DNA from: Rhodoferax sp. BLA1
GTDB lineage: Bacteria > Pseudomonadota > Gammaproteobacteria > Burkholderiales > Burkholderiaceae_C
DNA: 64,000 bases
Direction: 5' to 3'
NCBI RefSeq assembly: GCF_013416775.1
Contig: NZ_SZVI01000009.1
Span: 62,001-126,000, forward strand
The notes under the pieces: model-generated
What the model was told of the DNA's origin: nothing
What the model saw: the letters and a program-made list of their open reading frames with translations, nothing else
The model's database searches: none
Shown here: positions 44,940 through 53,728 of the stretch, piece by piece
Position numbering within the stretch: the stretch's first letter is position 1
Layout: every line of letters begins with the position of its first letter
Position numbers and translations under genes: made by a program

Positions 44940-46046
44940 CTATCGTCGCAGTACCAGCCAGGCAAATGCCGTCAGTGACAGCACCGAATAGATGATGCCG
45001 GGCACAGCCGCTGCCAGCCAGGGTTGCCAGTCTTGCAGGTTGCCGATAAAGCCAAACACATTGTTGAGCAAAAAGAAACTGATGCCCGCCATCACCCCAC
45101 CAAAAACATAGGTGGCAATGCCGCCCGAGCGGAAGTGCAGGTATGCAAACGGCAAAGCCAGCACCACCATCACCAGGCAGCTCAGCGGATAAAACACCTT
45201 GCGCCAGAACTCGATTTCATAACGCTGGGCGGTTTGCTGGTTGGCTTGTAAATGCTGAATGTATTGAAACAGGTCATAGGTGTTCATGTGCTCGGGCTTG
45301 AGCAGGGCGGCCGACACCATTTCGGCACTGATGCTGTTGGGCCAGCGCATGGAGGGCAAGCTCAGGCGCGCGATTTCGCCACGGTCGGTATCACTGATGG
45401 TGAACTCGGTGCGGCTCACTTCATCAAGCAGCCAGGCATCGTCATCTTGAATGCGGGCAGACTTGCCCTGCGTCATCGAGGCCAGCATGCCGCGGTTATT
45501 GAACTCAAAAATCCGCACCGACAGCAGGCTGCCATCCGATGCCAGCTTGCCCACATTCACCGCATAAGTGCCATAGGCTTGTCTTTCCTTGAGCCAGGCA
45601 CCGGTCTGGCCCACGGTGATGTGGCCGGTGTAACGCGCTTTCAGCAGCTGGGCGGCTCGGTCAGCTGCCGGGGAGGCGTAGTCACCTATCGCAAAAGTCA
45701 GCAGCACAAACCCCAGGCCCAGCGTCAACAGCGCTCGCAAAGCCCGCCACGGGTCTAGTCCGCTGGTGCGCAAAATGGTGTATTCGGAGCTCTGTGCCAG
45801 TCGTGCCATCACAAAAATGGTGCCAATCAGCACCGCAATCGGCATCAATTCATACAGATGGTTCGGAACCATCAGCACCACGTAGGTCAGGCCACGCAGC
45901 AGCGTGTAACCCTGGTCGGCGTACTGTGTCACCGCCTTGACTTCGGCAATGAAGTCGAAGAAGAAAAACAGCGACATAAAACCCAGCACCACAAAAAAAA
46001 CGGCGCGGATCACCTCGTTGTAAAGAAGCCGTCTTAAGGTTCTCAC
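44940..46046 (-). CDS. lptG: LPS export ABC transporter permease LptG
   Basis: 368 residues from a GTG that overlaps the lptF stop (GTGA); an upstream ATG at 46094 would overlap lptF by 51 bases. The LptG/YjgQ pattern of membrane helices surrounds a periplasmic jellyroll-like domain. With LptF and LptB2 it extracts LPS from the inner membrane. Length is normal for the family. Confidence 0.92.
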   Translation of the reverse strand: MRTLRRLLYNEVIRAVFFVVLGFMSLFFFFDFIAEVKAVTQYADQGYTLLRGLTYVVLMVPNHLYELMPIAVLIGTIFVMARLAQSSEYTILRTSGLDPWRALRALLTLGLGFVLLTFAIGDYASPAADRAAQLLKARYTGHITVGQTGAWLKERQAYGTYAVNVGKLASDGSLLSVRIFEFNNRGMLASMTQGKSARIQDDDAWLLDEVSRTEFTISDTDRGEIARLSLPSMRWPNSISAEMVSAALLKPEHMNTYDLFQYIQHLQANQQTAQRYEIEFWRKVFYPLSCLVMVVLALPFAYLHFRSGGIATYVFGGVMAGISFFLLNNVFGFIGNLQDWQPWLAAAVPGIIYSVLSLTAFAWLVLRR

Positions 46047-47152
46047 CGGGCCACCTCCGGGCTGGCTGGACGGCCTGGGAACAGGTTTTTCCAATGCCAG
46101 TTGTTATGCCCTTTGGCCAACCACAGTGTGGCCAACACAAACACACTGCCATGCAGCAGCAACAAGTAACTGGTGAACGACAGCAGGCCCGCCGCGATCC
46201 AGCTTTGACCTAGTTTCAACAGGTTGAAATACACCACAAAGGTGAACAGGGCCAGCACCACGTTGGCACTTTTATTGGCTCGGGGGTTCACACTGGAGAT
46301 CGCGACACCGATGATGACCAGGTTGATCGCGGCAAACATCAGCCCCAGGCGCCAAGACAGCTCTCCCAAATGCAAAGGCGTCAGGTTCTCCAGCAGTTCC
46401 ACCGTGGTCAGTGTGTCCACCTCGGTGATGGCGTCGTAACCCGTCACATTGCTGCTGATTTTTGTGCCATACAGTTCGAAATCACTGACCTTCAGATTCT
46501 GGGCACCCACCGTGCTTTCAAGCCGTTGACCGTTGCTGAGCATCAAAAACTGTCCCTGCGGCAGCAACTCGATGCGACCGCTGCGCGCTGAGGTCACGGT
46601 TTCTTTGCCGCGCTCGGTCGAGGCAATAAACACATTCGAGCCCGTCACCTGTCCATCTGTGGCCTTTTCCACAAAAAAGACCCGGTTCCCGTTGCCAGAC
46701 TCCTGAAACTGTCCGGGCTCCACACGGTCCAGATCACCACGCTGCTCATATTGGTCACGCAGGTTCTCGATGCGTTGGTTGGACCAGGGCAACACCAACA
46801 ATGCCAATGCCGCCACCAGCGCAAACACCGGCCAGGAAAAGCGCATCAGGGGCGACAGCAAGGTGCTCAGACCCTTGCCGCTGCAAAACCAGATCACCAT
46901 CTCACTCTCGCGGTACATGCGCGAGAGTGTCGCAATGATGGCAATGAACAGACTCATGGTCAGCAGGGTGGGCATATAGGCCAACACCGTGTAACCCATG
47001 ACCAAGGTCACATCAGACGGGTTGAAGTTGCCGCGCGAGGCCTGGCCCAGCGTGCGGATCAGGGTCATGGTCATCACCACCGTGACGAGCACAACCAGCG
47101 TTGCGCCAAAACTGCGGGACAACTCTTTGCGTAAAGAGGAATGGAATAACAT
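46043..47152 (-). CDS. lptF: LPS export ABC transporter permease LptF
   Basis: 369 residues (MLFHSSLRKELSRSFGATLVVLVTVVMTMTLIRTLGQ). Membrane segments flank a periplasmic beta domain; WFCSGKGLSTLLSPLMRFSWP is typical of the cytoplasmic coupling loop. It forms the LptB2FG exporter with the overlapping lptG. The start is only 23 bp from the divergent pepA start. Confidence 0.93.
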   Translation of the reverse strand: MLFHSSLRKELSRSFGATLVVLVTVVMTMTLIRTLGQASRGNFNPSDVTLVMGYTVLAYMPTLLTMSLFIAIIATLSRMYRESEMVIWFCSGKGLSTLLSPLMRFSWPVFALVAALALLVLPWSNQRIENLRDQYEQRGDLDRVEPGQFQESGNGNRVFFVEKATDGQVTGSNVFIASTERGKETVTSARSGRIELLPQGQFLMLSNGQRLESTVGAQNLKVSDFELYGTKISSNVTGYDAITEVDTLTTVELLENLTPLHLGELSWRLGLMFAAINLVIIGVAISSVNPRANKSANVVLALFTFVVYFNLLKLGQSWIAAGLLSFTSYLLLLHGSVFVLATLWLAKGHNNWHWKNLFPGRPASPEVAR

Positions 47153-47175
47153 GGCGCTAAAGGAAACCTGCGATT

Positions 47176-48630
47176 ATGAACTTTGCTCTCAAAACTCTGG
47201 ACCCAGCCCGCCTCATCAGCGAAAAAACAGATGCATTATTGGTTTTTTTGACCACTGATTTCAAACCCGGCAAGGACGCCCTGTCTATTTTGCTGGCCCG
47301 TGTGCTCAAGTCGGGAGACCTGAGCGCCAAAGCCGGGCAAATGCTAGACATCTACCGACCCCAGGGCCTGGCCTGCACACGGCTGCTGCTGTTGCATGTG
47401 GGGGAGGGCGCTGCCGCCGACGTGCGCAAAACCGTGTCTGCAGCCTTTAGCCTGCTCAAGCCCTCTAAACCTAAGGGTGTAACGCTATTATTTCTCAAGC
47501 AACCTGCGGCCCAGGTCTTGCGGGTGGCGGTCACCACACTGGCCGATGCCAGCTATGCCTACACCGCCACAAAAACCAAGGCTGAGCCGCGAAGCCTGGA
47601 AAAAGTGGATGTTGTTGTGCCCGATGAGCCCGCCCTGCGTACCGACTTTGAGCGCGCGACGGCCGCAGTTGCCGGGATCGAGCTGGCCAAAGAGTGGGGC
47701 AACCGTCCCGCCAATTACGCCACACCCACCCATCTGGCCGTGGTGGCGCAAGCGCTGGCCGAGTTGCCCAAAATCAAATGTGACGTGCTCGGCCCCAAAG
47801 AGGTGGCCAAATTGGGCATGGGCGCTTTCCAGGCCGTGGCCCAGGGCTCTGACGAGCCCTTACGTTTCATCGTTTTGCGCTACAACGGTGCATCCAAGTC
47901 CACCGCACCGGTGGTGCTGGTCGGCAAGGGCATCACCTTTGACAGTGGCGGCATCTCCATCAAGCCTGCGGCCGAGATGGACGAGATGAAATTTGACATG
48001 TGTGGCGCCGCCAGCGTGCTCGGTGTGTTCCGTGCCCTGGCTGAGTTGCAACCTGGCATCAATGTTGTTGGCTTGATCCCCGCCTGTGAAAACCTGCCCA
48101 GCGGGCGCTCGGTCAAACCCGGTGACGTGGTCACCAGCATGGGGGGCCAAACCATCGAAATCCTCAACACCGACGCCGAAGGCCGGCTGGTCTTGTGTGA
48201 CGCCCTCACGTATGCCGAGCGGTTTAAACCGCAAGCTGTCGTTGACATTGCCACCTTGACCGGCGCTTGTGTGATTGCGCTGGGCGCTGTGCGCAGCGGC
48301 ATGTTCACCGCCAACCAGGCACTGTCTGCCGCCCTGGTGCAGGCAGGCGAGTCTTCTCAAGACCTGTGCTGGCCGATGCCGCTGGATGACGACTACGCCG
48401 AAGGCCTCAAAACCAGTTTTGCGGATGTGGCCAATGTGGGTGGGCGCCCAGGCGGCGCCATCACCGCTGCCAAGTTCTTACAACGGTTCACCGACAAGTT
48501 CCCGTGGGCTCACCTTGATATTGCTGGCACCGCGTGGAAAAGTGGTGCGGCCAAAGGTGCCACGGGTCGCCCGGTTGGTTTGCTGGTGGACTACCTCATG
48601 GCGCTTGACACGCGGGGCAAGCAGGCGTGA
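47176..48630 (+). CDS. pepA: leucyl aminopeptidase PepA (M17)
   Basis: 484 residues. The C-terminal catalytic domain has the M17 signature NTDAEGRLVL with metal ligands in KGITFDSGG and MKFDMCGAAS. It removes N-terminal residues from peptides in the cytoplasm; PepA can also bind DNA. AAGGAAA precedes the ATG. The stop overlaps holC (GTGA). Confidence 0.95.
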   Translation: MNFALKTLDPARLISEKTDALLVFLTTDFKPGKDALSILLARVLKSGDLSAKAGQMLDIYRPQGLACTRLLLLHVGEGAAADVRKTVSAAFSLLKPSKPKGVTLLFLKQPAAQVLRVAVTTLADASYAYTATKTKAEPRSLEKVDVVVPDEPALRTDFERATAAVAGIELAKEWGNRPANYATPTHLAVVAQALAELPKIKCDVLGPKEVAKLGMGAFQAVAQGSDEPLRFIVLRYNGASKSTAPVVLVGKGITFDSGGISIKPAAEMDEMKFDMCGAASVLGVFRALAELQPGINVVGLIPACENLPSGRSVKPGDVVTSMGGQTIEILNTDAEGRLVLCDALTYAERFKPQAVVDIATLTGACVIALGAVRSGMFTANQALSAALVQAGESSQDLCWPMPLDDDYAEGLKTSFADVANVGGRPGGAITAAKFLQRFTDKFPWAHLDIAGTAWKSGAAKGATGRPVGLLVDYLMALDTRGKQA

Positions 48631-49061
48631 GCACAGCCGCCTTCCACTTCAACGTGGACAACCGCCTGCATTACACCTGCCGGTTGGTGCGCAAGGCGGT
48701 TGCAGCGGGCAATCGGCTGGTGGTGACCGGCTCGGACGACACCCTGGCGCAACTTGATCGTGATCTGTGGGCCTTGTCTGCCACCGAATTCCTGCCCCAT
48801 TGCCACGGCGCTGACCCGGCACCGCTGGCACGCCGGTCACCGGTGTTGCTGTGTGAGTCGCTGGACGGTGTGGCGGTGCGAGATGTGCTGATCAATCTTG
48901 CCGAGTTGGTACCGCAGGGTGCCCAAGGGTTTGAGCGCGTGATCGAGGTTGTGACGGTCGACCCGCTCGAGCGAAGCCTGGCACGCCTGCGTTGGAAACA
49001 CTACAGCCAGGCGGGTGTGAAGCTGGTCCAGCACGATCTTGGTCACAGGACAGCGCCGTGA
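48627..49061 (+). CDS. holC: DNA polymerase III chi subunit HolC
   Basis: 144 residues from GTG 48627. It matches chi (AFHFNVDNRLHYTCRLVRKAVAAGNRLVVTGSD, TEFLPHC, SPVLLCESLDG). Chi links the clamp loader to SSB. It lies in the conserved pepA-holC arrangement, with GTGA overlaps at both ends. Confidence 0.92.
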   Translation: MSTAAFHFNVDNRLHYTCRLVRKAVAAGNRLVVTGSDDTLAQLDRDLWALSATEFLPHCHGADPAPLARRSPVLLCESLDGVAVRDVLINLAELVPQGAQGFERVIEVVTVDPLERSLARLRWKHYSQAGVKLVQHDLGHRTAP

Positions 49062-49369
49062 CTTCCCCTCCACGACCGCTGCCGCGTTTTATCCCGACCT
49101 TGACCGAGGTGGTCGACCCGGCCAGCCTCAACAGCACCGCGCGTCTGGTCAAACCCGAGGTCGAGACGCTGATCGACCAGGTGCAACGCCAAGTGCAACC
49201 GATTTTCGAGCGCAGGCTGCAAGAAGAGTTCGAACGCCTGGTGCGCAGCTTGGTGGCCAAACAATGGGATGACGTGCGCGCCAGACTGCAAAGCGAGATG
49301 GACATGATGGTCCGCCAATCGGTGCTGGACGCGTTAGACAAGCAATCTTCCCCAGACGCCACCAAGTGA
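49058..49369 (+). CDS. small conserved protein after holC
   Basis: 103 residues from a GTG overlapping the holC stop. Start TSPPRPLPRFIPTLTEVVDP, then helical (VETLIDQVQRQVQPIFERRLQEEFERLVRSLVAKQWDDVRARLQSEMDMMVRQSVLDAL). This resembles the DUF2486-like proteins I associate with this position in Burkholderiales. Function unknown. Confidence 0.65.
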   Translation: MTSPPRPLPRFIPTLTEVVDPASLNSTARLVKPEVETLIDQVQRQVQPIFERRLQEEFERLVRSLVAKQWDDVRARLQSEMDMMVRQSVLDALDKQSSPDATK

Positions 49370-49498
49370 GTTGGATCAAGGCCGCCAATTTATCTTGAGG
49401 ATCTTGGTGTCTTCCCTATGAAGCTGGCGCAAAAATTGCTGTATTGTTGATGTTGCTGAATTATCCAATTCACAATTATTTTTAACCTGGAGTTGTCT

Positions 49499-50626
49499 AT
49501 GCAGATGAAATTGAAGTTGACTGTTGCCGCAGCTATGGCTGCCGTTGCCGGTATTGCTCTTGCTCAAGAAGTGGTCAAAATTGGCCACGTGGCTCCCATG
49601 TCCGGTGGTCAAGCCCACTACGGCAAAGACAATGAAAACGGCGTGCGTATGGCCATTGAAGACCTGAATGCACAAAAAGTGGTCATCGGTGGCAAAACCA
49701 TCAAGTTCGAAATTGCAGCTGAAGATGATGCGGCTGACCCAAAACAGGGCACGGCTGTTGCACAAAAACTGTGCGACGCCAAAGTCTCTGGCGTGGTTGG
49801 CCACTTGAACTCCGGCACAACCATCCCGGCTTCAAAAATTTATAACGACTGTGGTATCCCTCACGTCACAGGCGCTGCAACCAACCCCAACCTGACCAAG
49901 CCAGGTTACAAAACCACCTACCGCATCATTGCCAATGACAACGCTCTGGGCGCTGGCTTGGCGTTTTACGCAGCAGATACACTGAAACTCAAGAAAATCG
50001 CCGTGATTGATGACCGTACCGCCTACGGCCAAGGCGTTGCTGAAGTGTTTGCAAGAATTGCAAAAACCAAAGGCATCGAAATTGTTGATCAGCAATTCAC
50101 CACCGACAAAGCCACCGACTTCATGGCCATTTTGACCGCCATCAAGTCCAAAAAGCCTGACGGTATTTTCTACGGCGGTATGGACGCACAAGCCGGTGCC
50201 ATGCTGCGTCAGATGGACCAACTGGGTCTGTCCAGCGTCAAATTCTTTGGCGGTGATGGCATCTGCACCACCGAGATCGTCAAGATCGCATCGGGTGCCA
50301 AGAGCCTGGACGGCGTGATTTGTGCTGAGGGTGGTTCGTCCATCGCCAAAATGCCAGGCGGCACCGCCTGGAAGGCCAAGTACGATGCCAAATTCCCAGG
50401 TCAGTTCCAGATCTACAGCCCGTACACCTACGACGCAACCTTCGTTTTGGTAGACGCCATGAAGCGCGCCAACTCGACCGACCCCAAAGTGTATGTGCCG
50501 AAAATCATCGAAACCAATTACAAGGGTGTGACCGCGAACATCGCGTTTGAACCCTCTGGTGAGATGAAGAACCCCTCCATGACCTTGTCCACCTACAAGG
50601 ACGGCAAGAAAGTTGCCCTGAACTGA
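49499..50626 (+). CDS. branched-chain amino acid ABC transporter substrate-binding protein
   Basis: 375 residues from ATG 49499, with GGAG upstream. Signal peptide ends near ALAQE; the mature part is a type I periplasmic binding protein (VVKIGHVAPMSGGQAHYGKDNENGVRMAIEDLNA, DDRTAYGQGVAEVF). LivK/LivJ class. It is a single gene followed by a strong terminator; the permease genes are not here. Confidence 0.9.
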   Translation: MQMKLKLTVAAAMAAVAGIALAQEVVKIGHVAPMSGGQAHYGKDNENGVRMAIEDLNAQKVVIGGKTIKFEIAAEDDAADPKQGTAVAQKLCDAKVSGVVGHLNSGTTIPASKIYNDCGIPHVTGAATNPNLTKPGYKTTYRIIANDNALGAGLAFYAADTLKLKKIAVIDDRTAYGQGVAEVFARIAKTKGIEIVDQQFTTDKATDFMAILTAIKSKKPDGIFYGGMDAQAGAMLRQMDQLGLSSVKFFGGDGICTTEIVKIASGAKSLDGVICAEGGSSIAKMPGGTAWKAKYDAKFPGQFQIYSPYTYDATFVLVDAMKRANSTDPKVYVPKIIETNYKGVTANIAFEPSGEMKNPSMTLSTYKDGKKVALN

Positions 50627-50641
50627 TCATTGAGATCACTC

Positions 50642-50667
50642 AAAAAGCCACCTTCGGGTGGCTTTTT
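50642..50667 (+). terminator. intrinsic terminator after the amino acid-binding protein gene
   Basis: AAAAAGCCACC, TTCG loop, GGTGGCTTTTT: an 11 bp stem with tetraloop and T-tract. Confidence 0.92.
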
Positions 50668-50728
50668 CTTGGCTGCTTGTTTGCTGAAAGCCAAAACCGT
50701 GCTTTGTGTCGGCTAAAATAGCTGGCTC

Positions 50729-50818
50729 GGAGCGGTGGATGAGTGGTTTAAGTCACACGCCTGGAAAGCGTGCGGGGAGTAAAATCCCCCGGGGGTTCGA
50801 ATCCCCCCTGCTCCGCCA
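50729..50818 (+). tRNA. tRNA-Ser(GGA)
   Basis: 90 nt. The acceptor stem GGAGCGG pairs with the 3' strand before an encoded CCA; the anticodon loop CTGGAAA reads GGA; the long variable arm is that of serine tRNA; the T-arm has GGTTCGAATCC. It is not used as an insertion site here. Confidence 0.95.
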
Positions 50819-50829
50819 GATAGTCAGAC

Positions 50830-50861
50830 AAAAAAAGCGCCTTTTTAAAGGCGCTTTTTTT
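50830..50861. terminator. bidirectional terminator between tRNA-Ser and the rhomboid gene
   Basis: AAAAAAAGCGCCTTT, TT, AAAGGCGCTTTTTTT: a perfect 15 bp stem usable on both strands by the convergent genes. Confidence 0.9.
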
Positions 50862-50864
50862 GTG

Positions 50865-52028
50865 TCAATCACCTAGCCCCTGGGGTTGGCGAGCAGGTGC
50901 CTGCACCACCGATGGCATGCGTGGCAAGGTCAGTGGCTTGGTCAGCACCTTGTTGATTTTTCTAAAGTTCTTGCTGCGAAGGTCTTGCGCCATCTCGTGT
51001 GAGGCATGCGCGCGAGCCGACGCGTAATCCTGCAGGGCTTCCAGTGTTCTGGCCGATGGCACCTCAGGTCCCGGGTTGGCTGCGTTCAGTTGTTCAAGAC
51101 TGTTCAAGTAGACACGGGTCACCTGGCTGTCGATATTGCCCGCCAGCTCATCAAACGGCACACTTTGTTGCCGACCCTTCGCCAGAATCGCCCCCCAGCG
51201 CGCGCTTGCCAGTCGATCCGTCTTCAAGAACTGCTGTATGGCGGCCTGTGCCCGCAGTTCATTGCCCATCAGGTAACGCGGCTCGGGCAGTCGCTGCAGC
51301 AACACCGTCACCCCCACAAGCAGGCATACCACGGCCCACCAACGCTTTGGCACCGGGCTGCTGGTTGACAACCGGCGCGCCAGAAAACTGCCAAAAAGCG
51401 CCCCGCCAGCCAGCCCCCCCAGATGCGCTGCATTGTCAATACCACGTACCACCTGGCCCATCACCAGTGTCAGCACGGTAAAAATCACCGCTGCACCAAA
51501 CACCCATTTGAACTCGCGCCGCTCCACCTGCCTGCGCTCGCGCACCAAAAACACCAGCAGCGCCCCATACAGCCCAAAAATCGCCCCCGACGCCCCGCCC
51601 GATACGGCCTGATTGCCCTGTACCACCAAAGACAACAGGTTGCCCAGCACACCGCCGCCCAAGTACAGCAGTAAAAATCGCCACCGCCCAAACAGGCGTT
51701 CCACCAGCCGCCCCACGTCCCACAGCGCCAGCATGTTCAGGCCCAGGTGCAATACCCCAAAGTGCACAAACATCGCGGTGACCAGTCGCCACCACTGGCC
51801 GTCTTGTGTGGCCGGGCCAAAATTGGCACCCCAGGCCAGCGGCACCGTGGTCGAGGTCTGCCACATACTGCCCCCAAAAGCCAGCATCAGGCCAAAAACG
51901 GCCAGGTTCAGCAGCAGCAAGCAGGTCGTCACTGGCACCTGCCCGGGGCGGCTGGCTATCAGCGCAGACAAATCCGGGTTTGTTGGGTTGGGGGCTTGTG
52001 CCGCAGAAGAGGGTGCGTTGTGGGTCAT
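50865..52028 (-). CDS. rhomboid-family intramembrane serine protease
   Basis: 387 residues from ATG 52028 (MTHNAPSS); further upstream frames are less likely. The rhomboid core has HFGVLHLGLNMLALW, the catalytic serine in GGASGAIFG and the catalytic histidine in NAAHLGGLAGG. A long soluble C-terminal part of about 140 residues follows. It cleaves membrane proteins within the bilayer; the substrate is unknown. Confidence 0.88.
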   Translation of the reverse strand: MTHNAPSSAAQAPNPTNPDLSALIASRPGQVPVTTCLLLLNLAVFGLMLAFGGSMWQTSTTVPLAWGANFGPATQDGQWWRLVTAMFVHFGVLHLGLNMLALWDVGRLVERLFGRWRFLLLYLGGGVLGNLLSLVVQGNQAVSGGASGAIFGLYGALLVFLVRERRQVERREFKWVFGAAVIFTVLTLVMGQVVRGIDNAAHLGGLAGGALFGSFLARRLSTSSPVPKRWWAVVCLLVGVTVLLQRLPEPRYLMGNELRAQAAIQQFLKTDRLASARWGAILAKGRQQSVPFDELAGNIDSQVTRVYLNSLEQLNAANPGPEVPSARTLEALQDYASARAHASHEMAQDLRSKNFRKINKVLTKPLTLPRMPSVVQAPARQPQGLGD

Positions 52029-52166
52029 ATCAGGCCACATTACAACGCATTGATATGTAGTCTTTGGGTGCTTGCTGCCTGCGGTGGATGCGTCGGTGCA
52101 CGCTTTCAAGGAGAAGTCGTTTCCGATGCTTGAGATGCCGTGGCACTAGTTCCTGAATTTATAGCT

Positions 52167-52193
52167 TCTAGCCCTTGTTTTATAAGGGCTAGA
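52167..52193. repeat. chromosomal hairpin repeat
   Basis: TCTAGCCCTT, short AT-rich loop, AAGGGCTAGA, between the rhomboid and stomatin genes. Same type as 56050-56076. It may serve as a transcription barrier; as a repeat it is typical, in my recollection, of Comamonadaceae. Confidence 0.65.
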
Positions 52194-52242
52194 GGTCAAA
52201 AACTATTGTGAATACCGCAGGCCGTCACGTTCCTGCGCTGTC

Positions 52243-53151
52243 TTATTTGTTGGTCTGAATCATCTTCATGGCAGAGGCCACCAGTGCAGACACTTCGGTC
52301 ATGTTGCTGGGAATGATCAGCGTGGTGGTGGCGTCGGTTGCCACTCGGCCATAGGCCTCCACCGCTTTTTCGGCCACCTTGAGTTGCACCGCCTGTTCCC
52401 CGCCGGGCTGACGAATGGCGGCTGCCACGCGTTCAATCGCTTCAGCATTGGCCTGGGCCACCGCCAAAATGGCGGCTGCCTCACCCTGTGCGTTGTTGAT
52501 GGCAGCTTGTTTTTCACCCTCGGAACGGGCAATGAAGGCCTCGCGTTCACCCGTGGCGATGTTAATCTGCTCTTGTCGGCGGCCTTCTGAGGCGGCGATC
52601 AAGGCGCGTTTTTCACGCTCGGCGGTGATTTGCTGCTGCATGGCGTGCAGGATTTCCTTGGGCGGGGTCAGGTCCTTGATCTCGTAACGCAACACCTTCA
52701 CGCCCCAATTGAGGGCGGCTTCGTCAATGGCCTGCACCACCTGCGCGTTGATGATGTCGCGCTCCTCAAAGGTTTTGTCGAGTTCGAGCTTGCCAATCAC
52801 CGAGCGCAAGGTGGTTTGTGCCAGTTGCGAAATGGCGGTGATGTAGTTGCTGGAGCCATAACTGGCGCGCATGGCGTCGGTCACCTGAAAGTACAGGATG
52901 CCGTCCACCTGCAGCTGGGTGTTGTCGCGGGTGATACAGACCTGGCTGGGGATGTCGAGGGGAATCTCTTTGAGCACGTGTTTGTAGGCCACCTTGTCGA
53001 TGAAGGGCATCAGAAAGTTGAGCCCCGGTGTCAGGGTGCCGTTGTATTTGCCCAGACGTTCCACCACCCAGGCATGCTGCTGCGGCACCACTTTGATGGA
53101 TTGCCAGACAAAGATGCCAGCGATAACAAACAAGATAACAGCGATTTCCAT
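52243..53151 (-). CDS. SPFH/Band 7 (stomatin, QmcA-like) protein
   Basis: 302 residues. An N-terminal membrane helix (2-20) is followed by the Band 7 domain (VPQQHAWVVERLGKYNGTLTPGLNFLMPFIDKV) and a helical flotillin-like region rich in Ala/Glu (EREKRALIAASEGRRQEQINIATGEREAFIARSEGEKQAAINNAQGEA). It scaffolds membrane microdomains. Its gene follows nfeD by one base, the classic NfeD-stomatin pair. Confidence 0.92.
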   Translation of the reverse strand: MEIAVILFVIAGIFVWQSIKVVPQQHAWVVERLGKYNGTLTPGLNFLMPFIDKVAYKHVLKEIPLDIPSQVCITRDNTQLQVDGILYFQVTDAMRASYGSSNYITAISQLAQTTLRSVIGKLELDKTFEERDIINAQVVQAIDEAALNWGVKVLRYEIKDLTPPKEILHAMQQQITAEREKRALIAASEGRRQEQINIATGEREAFIARSEGEKQAAINNAQGEAAAILAVAQANAEAIERVAAAIRQPGGEQAVQLKVAEKAVEAYGRVATDATTTLIIPSNMTEVSALVASAMKMIQTNK

Positions 53152-53152
53152 A

Positions 53153-53599
53153 TCAGGCTCCAGAGGTAGATGTTCGGATTGTTTTCAAAATCAGTCGGCT
53201 GCCCACCACTTCAACAATGGTGTAGCGGCCTGGGGTGGTGGCCTCACCGGGCGCGAGGGCGGCGTCCCAGCGGGCGCCACGGTAGAACACGCTGCAAGTG
53301 CCGTCGTTGTGGAAGCTGTCCACCTGCACCGTTTCACCGATGTCCAGGTTGACATCCTGATTGGCGTTGGCCGGGGCGGCAGCGGGCTGCGACTTCTTGA
53401 GCAGCCGCCAGGCCAGGACCGACCCGCCGCCGGCCAGCGCGGCCGTCACCCATTGCCCAGTGAGCGCCAAGCCAAGGTGAGCGGACACAGCCGCTGCCGC
53501 CAGGCCCAGTGCCATCATCAGTAAATAAAACGTGCCAGTGACCAGTTCTGCAGCGACGAGTCCGCCTGCAGCCAGCCACCAAAGCGTCGAATCAGCCAT
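53153..53599 (-). CDS. NfeD-family membrane protein
   Basis: 148 residues from ATG 53599. Membrane segments occupy the first 75 residues; a C-terminal OB-fold (DIGETVQVDSFHNDGTCSVFYRGARWDA) is the NfeD domain. It partners the downstream stomatin-like protein, with which it is immediately adjacent. Confidence 0.88.
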   Translation of the reverse strand: MADSTLWWLAAGGLVAAELVTGTFYLLMMALGLAAAAVSAHLGLALTGQWVTAALAGGGSVLAWRLLKKSQPAAAPANANQDVNLDIGETVQVDSFHNDGTCSVFYRGARWDAALAPGEATTPGRYTIVEVVGSRLILKTIRTSTSGA

Positions 53600-53728
53600 C
53601 TGGGTTTCCTGTAGTGTTGTGACCACGCCATTTTCAGTTGAAAGCGTGGGCGGGTCATCAAATCCTGGGTTTTAGTCCTTACACTTCGCGCCAATTTGTT
53701 CAATTACGCCAGTCGCTGGAGCCCCGCC

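Noticed and set aside
50729..50818. tRNA-Ser as an island attachment site
   Set aside because: The tRNA is intact, followed by a terminator and a chromosomal gene, with no repeat of its 3' end elsewhere in the window.
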